DNA from: JAUIEH01 sp964483375
GTDB lineage: Bacteria; Pseudomonadota; Alphaproteobacteria; Caulobacterales; Maricaulaceae
DNA length: 55,927 nt
Assembly: GCA_964483375.1 (NCBI GenBank)
Contig: CAZABJ010000011.1
Location: 1-55,927 of the forward strand
Direction: 5' to 3'
Shown here piece after piece: positions 40,438-49,796 of this stretch. The notes below the pieces were generated by a model that saw nothing but the letters and a program-made list of their open reading frames with translations, made no database searches and was not told the DNA's origin. The position numbers were made by a program, and so were the translations under genes. How positions within the stretch are numbered: the first letter of the stretch is position 1; each line of letters starts with the position of its first letter.

Positions 40438-41817
40438 CTAGTCGTCGCGTCCATTGGAGTTAACGCCCAGAGACTTTAATTTGCGGTGCAACGCGGACCT
40501 CTCCATCCCGATAAATTGCGCGGTGCGCGAGATGTTTCCGCCGAACCGGTTGATTTGCGCGCGCAGATATTCCCGCTCGAAATGCTCGCGCGCATCCCGA
40601 AGCGTCAAGGAAATCAAGCGTTCAGAGCCGATTCCGCCGGAGCGTTCTCCGCCGATGACCTCTCCGGGCAGCGTATCGAGGGTGATCGGCTCCTCCGGCT
40701 CGCCGCCGGCCAGGATCAACAACCGTTCGACCACATTCCGCAGCTGGCGGACATTGCCCGGCCAGTCATGGGCTTGCAGCGCCGCCATGGCGTCGGGACC
40801 GATTTTGCGAGACGGAAGGCCGGAATTCGCCGACAGCCGCGTGATGAAATACTCGACGAGCTCGGGAATATCCTCGCGGCGGCGCGATAAGGGCGGAACC
40901 TCGATCGGCACCACATTCAGGCGGTGAAACAAGTCCTCGCGAAAACGCCCGTCAGCGATTTCTTCGCGTAGGTCCTTTGAAGATGAGGACACCACGCGGA
41001 CGTCTACCTGCACGTCTACCGCGCCCCCCACGCGCTTGAAGCGTTGCTCGACAAGCAGTCGGAGGATTTTTGACTGGGTTTCGGTGGGCATATCCGCGAT
41101 TTCGTCGAGGAACAGCGTGCCCTTGTGGGCCTGCTCGAACAGGCCGGGCTTCCGCACGACGCCTGAGCCGTCCTCTTCGCCGAAAAGCTCCGCCTCCATG
41201 CGTTCGGGCGACATGGCCGCAGCGTTGACCGCCACGAAACGCGCCGGACCGCGTGGGGATTCGGCATGGATGAGACGCGCGACAATCTCTTTGCCCGAGC
41301 CTGGCGCCCCGTAAATCATGACCCGGCTGTTGGTCGGCGCGACTTTGGCGATGGTTTGGCGAACCGTCTGCATCGTCGCGGAATCGCCCACTAGCTCCAA
41401 ATCCACATGGCTTAGGGCCCGCAGTTCCGCGTTCTCCCGCTTCAGCCGGCTGGCTTCGACCGCGCAGTCGACAGTGTGGATGAGACGTTCGGCGTTGAAG
41501 GGTTTCTCGAGAAAATCGTAAGCGCCCTTTCGGATCGCCGCGACCGCCGTTTCAACCGTGCCATGCCCGGATATGACCAAAACCGGCAAATCGGGATCGG
41601 TTTCTTTGAGTTGGTCCAGCACTTCAATGCCGTCCAGCCGCGACCCGCGCAGCCAGATATCGAGGATCACCAAGGATGGCTTGCGATCGCGCACGGCTTG
41701 CAAGGCGGCGTCGCTATCCGCGGCGCCGCGGACCTCATGTCCTTCGTCTTCCAAGCATCCCGCGATTAGCTCGCGAATGTCGAGCTCGTCGTCGACGACC
41801 AAAATGTCGTGGGCCAT
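40438..41817 (-). CDS. ntrX: NtrX response regulator, lacking the GAFTGA motif
   Basis: A 459-aa response regulator. The receiver domain has its phospho-acceptor Asp in LVILDIWLRG. The AAA+ domain has Walker A YGAPGSGKE and Walker B GTLFLDEIADMP. A Fis-type helix-turn-helix is at the C-terminus (NISRTAQFIGMERSALHRKL). The L1 loop that normally reads GAFTGA and contacts sigma-54 is replaced by DGSGVVRK, so it should not activate sigma-54 promoters. Loss of this motif is known for several alphaproteobacterial NtrX proteins. It follows ntrY by 15 bp. Confidence 0.94.
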   Translation of the reverse strand: MAHDILVVDDELDIRELIAGCLEDEGHEVRGAADSDAALQAVRDRKPSLVILDIWLRGSRLDGIEVLDQLKETDPDLPVLVISGHGTVETAVAAIRKGAYDFLEKPFNAERLIHTVDCAVEASRLKRENAELRALSHVDLELVGDSATMQTVRQTIAKVAPTNSRVMIYGAPGSGKEIVARLIHAESPRGPARFVAVNAAAMSPERMEAELFGEEDGSGVVRKPGLFEQAHKGTLFLDEIADMPTETQSKILRLLVEQRFKRVGGAVDVQVDVRVVSSSSKDLREEIADGRFREDLFHRLNVVPIEVPPLSRRREDIPELVEYFITRLSANSGLPSRKIGPDAMAALQAHDWPGNVRQLRNVVERLLILAGGEPEEPITLDTLPGEVIGGERSGGIGSERLISLTLRDAREHFEREYLRAQINRFGGNISRTAQFIGMERSALHRKLKSLGVNSNGRDD

Positions 41818-41832
41818 CTGCTTAGGATCTCC

Positions 41833-44082
41833 TCACTGTGAGCTGGTTGCGGCGCGGGCGGTTTCCTCCGCGTCGCGAATAGGCAGGGACAAGCGAACCA
41901 CCGCGCCTCGGCCCCCATCGGCGCGGTCGTCCAATTCCAATCCACCATGGTGGTCTTCCATGACCCGAGACACGATGGCGAGGCCGAGGCCGGTCCCGCG
42001 TTCTCGGGTCGTCATATACGGCTCCATCAGCCGATCGCGTTCGGCCAACGGCCAGCCGACGCCGTTGTCGCGGACTTCAATGACGGCTTGCCCGCCGCGC
42101 ACGGTGAGCACGGTTTCGACGCATCCTGCGCCTTCCCGCGCGCCGGGGTCTTCTTCGGCGTAACGCTCAGCCACCGCCTCCCCGGCGTTCTTGACCACAT
42201 TGGCCAAGGCCTGGGCGATGAGCCGCTCGTCGCAGGTGGTGAACACGGGGTCTTCCGGCGCTTCGACTTCAAAACTCACGTCAGGGGCTGCGACACGCTC
42301 GGCGAACACCGTCGAGCGCACGAGTTCGCTCAGATCGACGGTCTCGAGTTTTGGCGCGGGCATACGCGCAAAGGCCGAAAACTCGTCCACCATGTTGCGG
42401 ATTTCAGCGACCTTGCGTTCGATGGTCTCGGTGCAGCGTTCGAAGATCTCGGTGTCGGACACCACTTCGTGCCGATATTTGCGCCGTAGCCGTTGGGCGG
42501 AGAGCTGGATCGGCGTGAGCGGGTTCTTGATTTCATGGGCGATGCGGCGCGCCACGTCTCGCCACGCGGCGTTGCGCTGCGCGGAGATGAGACGGGTGAT
42601 GTCGTCAAAGGTGACGACGATGGCTCCCGATCCGTCTTTTGAGGAGGACGCCCGGACGTTGAGGTTCCGAATCCGCCCCTCCCGCTCCAGGTCGATTTGC
42701 GCGCTGACGACGCTGCGCGAGGCTCGCGCCTCCACAAAGAGCCCCGCGAATTCGGGTAAAGCGACCGTCGCTTCCTGACCGATGAGATCGGTTTCGCGGT
42801 CCAAGCCCAAAAGCGGCGAGGCGGATCGGTTGACGTGGGTGACCACCCCGGCGGCGTCGACGCCGATGACCCCGGCGCTGACCCCTGACAACACCGCGGC
42901 GGTGAATTGCCGTCGCCGCTCGGCGTCGTCTGAAGCGGCGATGAGGTCGGTGCGTTGGGACGCAAGCTGGCCGGTCATTTCATTAAAGGCGCGGCCGAGC
43001 ATGGCGAGCTCGTCGCGGCGGTCGTCGAGGAACACCCGCGCGCCCATATCTCCGTCCCGAACCCGTTCGGCGGCGCGAACCAGCCGCCCGATCGGCGACA
43101 CGAACCGGTTGGCCGCCGACATCCCGAACCAAGCCGCCCCCAAGGTCGCGAGCGCCGCCCATTGCAGATAGATGATGCCCAGCAGCGTCCGGGTTTGGCC
43201 CCGTTCCTCATCCGCCTGTCGATACGCCACCACGGCTTCTTCGGCGGCGTTCAGCTGCGCCATGGTGCCTTCGCCCAAGCCATGGGAGACGTAGACATAC
43301 GCCTCCTCATAATTCTCGAGCCGGAACAGAACGCGGATCCGACCGTCGGTCCGGTCGAGGGAAAACGGCATGCCCCCGCCGTCGGCTTCGAGGAAATAAG
43401 CCTGTGACGGCGAGACGAAGGGCGGCGGCGCTTCTCCTTCCGCGCGGGCCAACACCACGCCGGACCGATCGATGACATACGCCGCCTCGAACCCGCGCAG
43501 CGTCGTCTGTTCGCGCAGATAATTCACATAGGTGATGCGGTGGTTGGCGAGCGCTGAGGCGGCTTCGGACTGGTTGAGGTCGCGCGCCATGCCGCGGAGC
43601 TCAAGACTGAGCAACCGGCTCTCCACCTGGAGATAGGTCCGCGCGATGTTCGCGGTGCTCTGGACGACTTGCTCCACTCGCTGGCTGAACCACGCATCGA
43701 TGAAGCGGAAGAACACCAGACCGAGGATCACCGCGGAAATGACGGCCGGCACGACCGCGCCGATCCCAAGCATCATCACGAACTGAACATGAAGCCGGGG
43801 TGCGGGTTCGTCGCGGCTGGTGGCGCGGACGGTCCGCATCAGCCGCAGTCCGAGAAACCCGGCGAGACCAAGAATGAGCGCGATATTGACGAGCGCCGCC
43901 ACGACGAGCGCCAGGCTGTTTTCGCCGAGCAAATCCCCGCTGGCCGCGGCACGGATAGTGATGACCAACGCGGCGAGCGACGCCAGTGCGAACCCGGCGG
44001 CGAACCACGTCGGCTTCAACGCCCGCGAGGTCCCCAACGCGGTCAGGCGGAAGCGTTTTTCGCTCGGTTCAATGGCGCTCAT
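41833..44082 (-). CDS. ntrY: NtrY membrane sensor histidine kinase
   Basis: A 749-aa sensor kinase and the partner of NtrX. There are three N-terminal hydrophobic segments (about residues 25-115), an extracytoplasmic sensor region, a fourth segment (YLQWAALATLGAAWFGMS), and HAMP (RFVSPIGRLVRAAERV). A PAS domain follows, then HisKA with the phospho-His in ARRIAHEIKNPLTP, and the ATPase domain with NVVKNAGEAV, DNGVGWP and GTGLGLAIV. The ATG at 44082 is preferred over a GTG two codons upstream because GAGG lies 6 bases before it. Confidence 0.94.
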   Translation of the reverse strand: MSAIEPSEKRFRLTALGTSRALKPTWFAAGFALASLAALVITIRAAASGDLLGENSLALVVAALVNIALILGLAGFLGLRLMRTVRATSRDEPAPRLHVQFVMMLGIGAVVPAVISAVILGLVFFRFIDAWFSQRVEQVVQSTANIARTYLQVESRLLSLELRGMARDLNQSEAASALANHRITYVNYLREQTTLRGFEAAYVIDRSGVVLARAEGEAPPPFVSPSQAYFLEADGGGMPFSLDRTDGRIRVLFRLENYEEAYVYVSHGLGEGTMAQLNAAEEAVVAYRQADEERGQTRTLLGIIYLQWAALATLGAAWFGMSAANRFVSPIGRLVRAAERVRDGDMGARVFLDDRRDELAMLGRAFNEMTGQLASQRTDLIAASDDAERRRQFTAAVLSGVSAGVIGVDAAGVVTHVNRSASPLLGLDRETDLIGQEATVALPEFAGLFVEARASRSVVSAQIDLEREGRIRNLNVRASSSKDGSGAIVVTFDDITRLISAQRNAAWRDVARRIAHEIKNPLTPIQLSAQRLRRKYRHEVVSDTEIFERCTETIERKVAEIRNMVDEFSAFARMPAPKLETVDLSELVRSTVFAERVAAPDVSFEVEAPEDPVFTTCDERLIAQALANVVKNAGEAVAERYAEEDPGAREGAGCVETVLTVRGGQAVIEVRDNGVGWPLAERDRLMEPYMTTRERGTGLGLAIVSRVMEDHHGGLELDDRADGGRGAVVRLSLPIRDAEETARAATSSQ

Positions 44083-44181
44083 AAACACCTCGGGGACTCA
44101 GCGAGCGCGATCCTTACTGCGCCCTGTCACAATTGCAACACACCTGTTGCAGCTCCGCCGCGCGCGAGCCGACTGCTCGCC

Positions 44182-45195
44182 TCAGCGCGCCAGAAGCGCC
44201 GGAGCCCCCGCGCCGGCGGTCAAGAAGTCGGTGAACGCCCGTGCGGTCTCACCAGGATCGTCAAGCCGACAGATCCGGGAGGCCTCACGTCTTCGGGTCA
44301 CCTCGTCAGCGTCCACCGGAGCCGCCGCCACGTACCACGCTGCGTGCTTGCGGAACATGCGGACCCCCAGCTCAGCGCCGTAAAGCGCACAACTCTTATC
44401 GAGCTGCTCGGTCATAAGCTCCGCAATGTGCGCTGCGGACGGCGTGCGCGGCGGCGTCCGTCCCGCCAACGCCGCCCCCACCTGACCGGGAAGCCAGGGA
44501 CGGCCGTAAGCGGCCCGGCCGATCATCACCGCATCAGCCTGAGAGGCGGCGAGCGCGGAGCGGGCGTCGTCAAGGTCGGCGATGTCGCCATTAACGATGA
44601 CGGGAATGCCGACGGCGGTTTTCACGGCGCGGACGGCCCCCCAGTCCGCATCGCCTTTGTAGAATTGCTGCCGGGTCCGACCATGTACGGTGACCGCTTG
44701 CACGCCCGCGCTTTCCGCCCGTCGTGCGAGGTCGGGGGCGTTGATCGACTGATGGTCCCAACCCAATCGCATTTTTAGCGTCACCGGCGCCTGGGATGCG
44801 GCGACAGTGGCGTCGATGAGGGTCAGAGCGTGGTCCAGATCGCGCATCAAGGCGGAGCCCGAGAGCCCTTTGGTCACCTGCTTGGAGGGACACCCCATAT
44901 TGATGTCGATGATGTCGGCCCCGGCGTCGGATGCGATGCGCGCGCCTTCCGCCATCCAATGCGCTTCACGACCGGCGAGCTGCATCACGAAGGGCGGCGC
45001 AGCGCCCTCGCCCGTCGCGCGTCGCACCACGTCGGCGCGTCCTGCGGCGAGTTGTTCGCTGGCGACCATTTCCGAAACGACAAGCCCCGCGCCATACCGA
45101 CGCGCGATGGCGCGGAACGGCAGATCGGTCACGCCGGACATCGGCGCGAGCAGACAGGGCGCGTCAAGCGCGATGGATCCGATCACGACTCCCAT
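44182..45195 (-). CDS. dusB: tRNA-dihydrouridine synthase (DusB/NifR3 family)
   Basis: A 337-aa FMN enzyme that reduces uridines in tRNA D loops. It opens APMSGVTDLPFRAIARRYGAGLVVSEM. It has DINMGCPSKQVTKGLSGSALMRD with the catalytic Cys, VTVHGRTRQQFYKG, and the FMN-binding VNGDI and MIGRAAYGRPW. The ATG at 45195 after GAGGG is chosen over a TTG at 45231 that lacks a Shine-Dalgarno. In most alphaproteobacteria ntrB and ntrC follow; here ntrY follows after 99 bp. Confidence 0.92.
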   Translation of the reverse strand: MGVVIGSIALDAPCLLAPMSGVTDLPFRAIARRYGAGLVVSEMVASEQLAAGRADVVRRATGEGAAPPFVMQLAGREAHWMAEGARIASDAGADIIDINMGCPSKQVTKGLSGSALMRDLDHALTLIDATVAASQAPVTLKMRLGWDHQSINAPDLARRAESAGVQAVTVHGRTRQQFYKGDADWGAVRAVKTAVGIPVIVNGDIADLDDARSALAASQADAVMIGRAAYGRPWLPGQVGAALAGRTPPRTPSAAHIAELMTEQLDKSCALYGAELGVRMFRKHAAWYVAAAPVDADEVTRRREASRICRLDDPGETARAFTDFLTAGAGAPALLAR

Positions 45196-45289
45196 GGCCC
45201 TCGACAGGCCCGCTGGGCTGGCGTTAGTCAAGCCGCTGGGGCATGTGCGCGCCGTTTATCCCCTCGCTTCCTCGCTTTTGGAGTAGGTC

Positions 45290-46480
45290 ATGCCCGTAAT
45301 CGGGGTCGCCATCGTCGCTGCAGGCCGGGGTGCGCGTGCGGGCGGCGTCGTGCCCAAGCAGTTCCGCTTATTGGGCGGCAAGCCCCTGCTGCGTTGGAGC
45401 GTTGAACGATTTGCGCGCCGCGCGGATGTCGCACGCATCGTGATCGCCGCGCCGTTTGAGCGCCGTCAGGACGCCCGGGCGGCCTGCGCGGGGCTGTTGC
45501 CGGAACCGGAAATCGTTGTCGGCGGGGACACGCGCACCCAGTCGGTCCGTGCCTGCTTGCACGCGCTGAGCGCCGGCGAGCCTCTCGACCTCGTCCTCAT
45601 TCATGACGCCGCGCGCCCCTTTGTCAGCGACGTCGTCATCGAGCGCGTGATCTCCGCGCTTGAAGACGCCGACGCGGCCGCGCCCACAATCCGCCCCGCC
45701 GACGCCCTGAAACGCATCGAGACGGACGGTTTGCTCGGCCAAGATATCGACCGGGACGCGGCCGCTGCGGTGCAGACGCCGCAGGGCGCCCGCTTCCCCG
45801 CTCTCCTCGAGGCCTTCGCCGCGCTCGAACCGGAGGCGGATCTCCCCGACGACATCGCCGTCGCCGCCCGCGCCGGATTGCGGACGGTTGGGGTCGAAGG
45901 CGATCCAGATATGTTCAAGATCACGACGCCGAGCGATTTCACCCGCGCTGAGGCCTTGCTCGTTCGCTCTCAACCGCGGCCGCGGGTGGCGACGGGGTTT
46001 GGTTTTGACGCCCATCGTTTGGCCGCCGGAGACGGTATGACGCTGTGCGGCGTACCGATCCCAGGCGCCTTGTCGCTTGTCGGGCATTCTGATGCGGATG
46101 TGGCGCTGCATGCGGTGACCGACGCGGTTCTCGGCGCGCTGGGCGAAGGCGACATCGGGGATCACTTCCCCCCCAGCGACCCGCAATGGGCCGGCGCGGC
46201 TTCGCGGCGGTTTCTCGACCATGCGGTGGGATTGGCCGCCGCGTCTGGTGCGACCATCGCGCATGCGGACCTGACGCTGGTTTGCGAACGCCCCAGGATC
46301 AAACCGCATCGCTCGGCCATGCGCGCTCGGTTAGCCGAGATCTTGGGCGTGCCGGAATCCCGAGCGAGCGTGAAGGCCACGACCACCGAGGGCATGGGGT
46401 TCACCGGCCGCGGGGAAGGCGTCGCCGCTCAGGCCGTGGTGACCCTCACCTGGCCCGAGGCGGAAGCGCCGGCGGATTGA
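45290..46480 (+). CDS. ispDF: Bifunctional IspD/IspF of the MEP isoprenoid pathway
   Basis: A 396-aa fusion. IspD (about 1-225) transfers CMP to 2-C-methyl-D-erythritol 4-phosphate and shows AAGRGARAGGVVPKQ, DAARPFV and TPQGARFP. IspF (about 228-390) closes the cyclodiphosphate and shows GFGFDAHRL, the metal site GHSDADVALHAVTDAVLGA, and TTEGMGFTGRGEG. The fused form is common in alphaproteobacteria. Divergent from dusB; its 3' end overlaps the next, convergent gene by 35 bp. Confidence 0.95.
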   Translation: MPVIGVAIVAAGRGARAGGVVPKQFRLLGGKPLLRWSVERFARRADVARIVIAAPFERRQDARAACAGLLPEPEIVVGGDTRTQSVRACLHALSAGEPLDLVLIHDAARPFVSDVVIERVISALEDADAAAPTIRPADALKRIETDGLLGQDIDRDAAAAVQTPQGARFPALLEAFAALEPEADLPDDIAVAARAGLRTVGVEGDPDMFKITTPSDFTRAEALLVRSQPRPRVATGFGFDAHRLAAGDGMTLCGVPIPGALSLVGHSDADVALHAVTDAVLGALGEGDIGDHFPPSDPQWAGAASRRFLDHAVGLAAASGATIAHADLTLVCERPRIKPHRSAMRARLAEILGVPESRASVKATTTEGMGFTGRGEGVAAQAVVTLTWPEAEAPAD

Positions 46481-48722
46481 GCGCGTGTGACAGCATCGCG
46501 CCGGGGACATTGACGAAGTCGTCGGTCCAAAGCCGGGCGTGGGCGCGCTGCGCCGGCCGCCATCGGGCGTCGTCGCGGAACAAGGCGAGATCCTCTGATG
46601 CGCGCGCGATCAGCATGACGTGACTGGCTTCGTTTTCCTGGCGCGGCGTTCCAGCTGGGGTGACGAACACCTGGACCAGCGCCGCGCCGCCGGCGTCTGC
46701 GACCAAATCGGCGAGGGGGCCCTCAAGCGCCATGGCTCGGTTGGAAATATGGGCGATGATGATCCCGCCCTCTGCGAGCCGGTCGAAATACAGAGCAAGG
46801 GCTTCCCGGGTCATCAGGTGGGTCGGCACCACGTCAGAGGAGAATGCGTCCAACACCAAAGCCGTAAAGCGCCGTCCGTCCGTCTCCTCAGCCAGCGTGA
46901 GCCGAGCGTCGCCCATCACGATGTCCGCCTCAGGCGCGCAGCGGCTGAGAAAGCTGAAATGCTCCGGGTCCGCGGCGATGTCTCTGACCAGCGGGTCGAT
47001 TTCGTAAAACGTCCAGCGTTCGCCCTCAGCGGCGTAACACGCGATTGAGCCCGCCCCGAGCCCCACGGCCGCCACCTCCCCCAATCGCCCCGCCTCGCCG
47101 AGTGCGCGAAGGGCCTGGCCAATAGGGGTCAGCGGTCCGTAATACGACATGGGCGTTTCCGCCATCGCCGGGTCAAGGCTCTGCACCCCGTGGACGGTCG
47201 TGCCGTGGGCGAGCAGACGATAACCGTCTTCCTCCACCACCCGATGCACGCCGAAAAAGCCGCGCGCGGTATGGCTCGCCCCTGCCAGCGGGGCTGTCGC
47301 CGATCCTGCGATGAAGGTCGCCGTCGCAAGGCCGACAAACGCCAACCGATTGCGACGGACAGGCGCGGCGGCGACGGCGGCCGCGCCCAGGAACAGCCAG
47401 ATCACGCGCGTGTCGAGCGCCAAGCCGCTGACTGTCAGGACGCTCAGCAACAACAGACTGGCCGCACCCGCCAGCGCGATCAACGCCATGGGCCGAGGCA
47501 GCGGGTCGTTCACGGGCCTCAGAGCGAGCGCCAAAAGAAAGACCAGCGGATACTCCAAGACCGTTTGGAACACGAGCGGGGCGACAAGCGCGGTGAGCGC
47601 GCCCCCGATCACCCCGCCCAGCGACATGAAGAAATAAAACTCGGTCAAGCGAGCCGCCGGCGGCCGTCTGCGCACCAACTCGAAATGGCAAACCAGCGCG
47701 GTGAGGAAAAACGCCGTCAGGTGGATGGCGAGCTCTACGCCCCAAGAAAACCCAGGGCGGGTCATGACAAGCACCGCCGCCGCCGCCGCCACGCCCTGAT
47801 AGGTCAACGCGTCTTTGGCGGTGATCGCGGGCTTGCGCCCGAAGGCGATGATGAACGTCAACAAAAAGAGCGCGAGCGGCGCGACCCACAGAAACGGCGC
47901 TGACGCGACGTCAGTGGTGATGTGTGTGGTCGTGCCGATTAGGAGGCTTGATGGAACCGCCGCATAGAGGGTCCACAGACCGCGGCGGCGCCAGGCCTCA
48001 CGCGGCGTCTCCGTTTCGACGGTTTCGCCGGCCAGAGCCGCGCTCGAAAGCGTTCGCGCATTCCCGCCCAGGCGCAGCGCCAGTCCGCCGCAAAACACAA
48101 GCATGCCCGCCAACAAGAAATAGCCCGCCGTCCAGGCCCCGCTTTGCCCGGCCAATGACAACACCGGCTCCACCACGATGGGGTAGCCGATCAGCGCGCC
48201 CAAGCTGCCCACATTGGAGGCCGCGTAAAGATGATACGGGTCGTCGGAATCCGGACGCCCGGTGCGGGCGTACCAGGCCTGCAAGAGCGGCGCGCTGGCG
48301 GAGATGGCGAAAAACGCCGGGCCCACCGACAACGCAAACAGCGCCATCAGCCAAAGCACGGGAGCGCCCTGGGGCGGGTTGCCGACGGCGCCGCTCACGG
48401 CGATGGGCAAGACAACGGCCCCAAGCAGGAGCGTTGCGGCATGGACGATGACCTGTCTCCGGGGGGTCAGAAACCGCGTCAACGCATGGGCGTAGAGATA
48501 GCCCAAGAGCAAAACCGCCTGGAAAAAGACCAAAGCGGTGTTCCAAACGCTTGGGGAGCCGCCCAAAAGGGGCGTGGCCATTTTCGTGAACATCGGCTGG
48601 AGGGTGAACAGGAGCGTCGCCGAAAACGCCAAGGCCGCGGCGAAAGCCGGCTTTGCGGCGCGCTCGTGCCAGGGCGCGCTGGTCACCCCCGGCGCCGGGG
48701 TTGTCGGCGCAAAATCGCTCAT
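46446..48722 (-). CDS. Multi-pass membrane protein fused to a spermidine-synthase-like domain
   Basis: A 758-aa protein. The first roughly 480 residues form 12 or more hydrophobic segments. The last 240 or so form a SAM-fold domain related to polyamine synthases, with VGLGAGSIACYA, FYEIDPLVRDIA, VMGDARLTLAEE and LDAFSSDVVPTHLMT. True spermidine synthases are soluble and use a DxD pair for aminopropyl transfer. Here the segment LVLDAFSSD retains only part of it, so the activity is uncertain. Proteins with this layout are widespread and uncharacterised. GGAGGG precedes the ATG. Confidence 0.85.
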   Translation of the reverse strand: MSDFAPTTPAPGVTSAPWHERAAKPAFAAALAFSATLLFTLQPMFTKMATPLLGGSPSVWNTALVFFQAVLLLGYLYAHALTRFLTPRRQVIVHAATLLLGAVVLPIAVSGAVGNPPQGAPVLWLMALFALSVGPAFFAISASAPLLQAWYARTGRPDSDDPYHLYAASNVGSLGALIGYPIVVEPVLSLAGQSGAWTAGYFLLAGMLVFCGGLALRLGGNARTLSSAALAGETVETETPREAWRRRGLWTLYAAVPSSLLIGTTTHITTDVASAPFLWVAPLALFLLTFIIAFGRKPAITAKDALTYQGVAAAAAVLVMTRPGFSWGVELAIHLTAFFLTALVCHFELVRRRPPAARLTEFYFFMSLGGVIGGALTALVAPLVFQTVLEYPLVFLLALALRPVNDPLPRPMALIALAGAASLLLLSVLTVSGLALDTRVIWLFLGAAAVAAAPVRRNRLAFVGLATATFIAGSATAPLAGASHTARGFFGVHRVVEEDGYRLLAHGTTVHGVQSLDPAMAETPMSYYGPLTPIGQALRALGEAGRLGEVAAVGLGAGSIACYAAEGERWTFYEIDPLVRDIAADPEHFSFLSRCAPEADIVMGDARLTLAEETDGRRFTALVLDAFSSDVVPTHLMTREALALYFDRLAEGGIIIAHISNRAMALEGPLADLVADAGGAALVQVFVTPAGTPRQENEASHVMLIARASEDLALFRDDARWRPAQRAHARLWTDDFVNVPGAMLSHALNPPALPPRAR

Positions 48723-48804
48723 GGCTCGCCCTCCTGAAACGCAGAAGGCATCATTGCCGCACTTATGCTTGAGACATGGCTAACGCGGGGGCCGCGCACA
48801 CCCG

Positions 48805-49305
48805 ATGCTCGACGTTGACATCATCCAGCTCGCCGAAAGGGTGCTCAGAGAGGCCCAGGCTCACGAGTTGATGCTCGCAACCGCGGAAAGCTGCACGGGC
48901 GGGCTTATCGCGGCTGCGCTTACCGGCGTGGCGGGTGCGTCTAACGTCTTTGAGCGCGGGTTCGTAACGTACTCAAACGCGGCCAAGAGCGAACTTCTCG
49001 GCGTAGACCCCGACCTAATCGAGACGCATGGCGCGGTTAGCGAGCCGGTGGCTCAAGCGATGGCGCAGGGCGCGATCGCGGCGTCCGCCGCAGATATTGC
49101 AGTTGCGGTCACAGGGGTCGCCGGGCCCGGCGGGGGGACCGCACTTAAGCCAGTGGGAATGGTCTGTTTCGGTCTTGCGAGCCGTGGGGAAAGCGCCGCC
49201 GTCACGCGCCGTTTCGGCGATCTGGGACGAGACGCTGTCAGACGCGCCAGTCTTATCGAGGGGCTTGAGCTTGTTCTCGCTCAGCTTGCCGAGCGGCGGC
49301 GATAA
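48805..49305 (+). CDS. pncC: Nicotinamide-nucleotide amidase, CinA C-terminal domain type
   Basis: A 166-aa stand-alone CinA C-terminal domain, which deamidates nicotinamide mononucleotide in NAD recycling. Diagnostic segments are ATAESCTGGLIAAALT, FVTYSNAAKSELLGV, GAVSEPVAQAMAQGA and AVTGVAGPGGGT. The N-terminal molybdopterin-binding domain of full CinA is absent, as is usual for short forms. It overlaps the 3' end of the convergent ratA-like gene by 53 bp. Confidence 0.92.
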   Translation: MLDVDIIQLAERVLREAQAHELMLATAESCTGGLIAAALTGVAGASNVFERGFVTYSNAAKSELLGVDPDLIETHGAVSEPVAQAMAQGAIAASAADIAVAVTGVAGPGGGTALKPVGMVCFGLASRGESAAVTRRFGDLGRDAVRRASLIEGLELVLAQLAERRR

Positions 49306-49786
49306 GCGCGCCGGCGTCCGCTTTCGGATCGCCGGCTTTTGGGAAGCGCTCTTGGGCCCGCTTCTCGAACGCCCCCACCAGAAAACCGGTCGCTCGCGTG
49401 AAGTTCGCCTGCAAAAGGCGCTGCAAAATCCGGTTTTTAAACTGATAGCGGATCCAAAAGTCGACCAGGGTCGAGCCGTCCGAGAGCTCCGTGAAGCGCC
49501 ACTGGTTCTCTAAGTGCGAGAACGGTCCGGCGCGGAAATCAACGTCGATGGCCCGGTTCGGCTCGTCCAGGCGCACGTCCGTCGCGAAGCGTTCGCGGAC
49601 GAATTTGTACCCCACCATCGCTTCTGCGGTCAGGGCGCGAACACCCTCGCCCAGCTCGCGCTCGCCCGTGATCCGCATGGCCTGGATGAACCGAATGAAG
49701 TTTGGGTAGTCGCGCACGTCGGCCACAAGCGTGAACACGTCATGCGGACCATGCAGAACTCGGAGACGTTCGCGGTGTTCGGCCAT
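49253..49786 (-). CDS. Coq10/RatA family START-like protein
   Basis: A 177-aa START/SRPBCC-fold protein of the Coq10/RatA family. HDVFTLVADVRDYPNFIRF opens the fold, and FSHLENQWRFTELSDGSTLVDFWIRYQFKN forms the conserved strands. Members bind ubiquinone and assist respiration; RatA in E. coli was described as a ribosome-association toxin. Position 10 bp after lipA is conserved in alphaproteobacteria and fits the ubiquinone-related role. The start is set at MAEHRERLRV; a longer frame upstream runs into lipA. Confidence 0.88.
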   Translation of the reverse strand: MAEHRERLRVLHGPHDVFTLVADVRDYPNFIRFIQAMRITGERELGEGVRALTAEAMVGYKFVRERFATDVRLDEPNRAIDVDFRAGPFSHLENQWRFTELSDGSTLVDFWIRYQFKNRILQRLLQANFTRATGFLVGAFEKRAQERFPKAGDPKADAGALIAAARQAEREQAQAPR

Positions 49787-49796
49787 CGGGCGACGC

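Noticed and set aside
43669..44778. Plus-strand open frame of 369 codons across the ntrY/dusB junction
   Set aside because: It crosses the starts and ends of two well-supported minus-strand genes and has no domain of its own.
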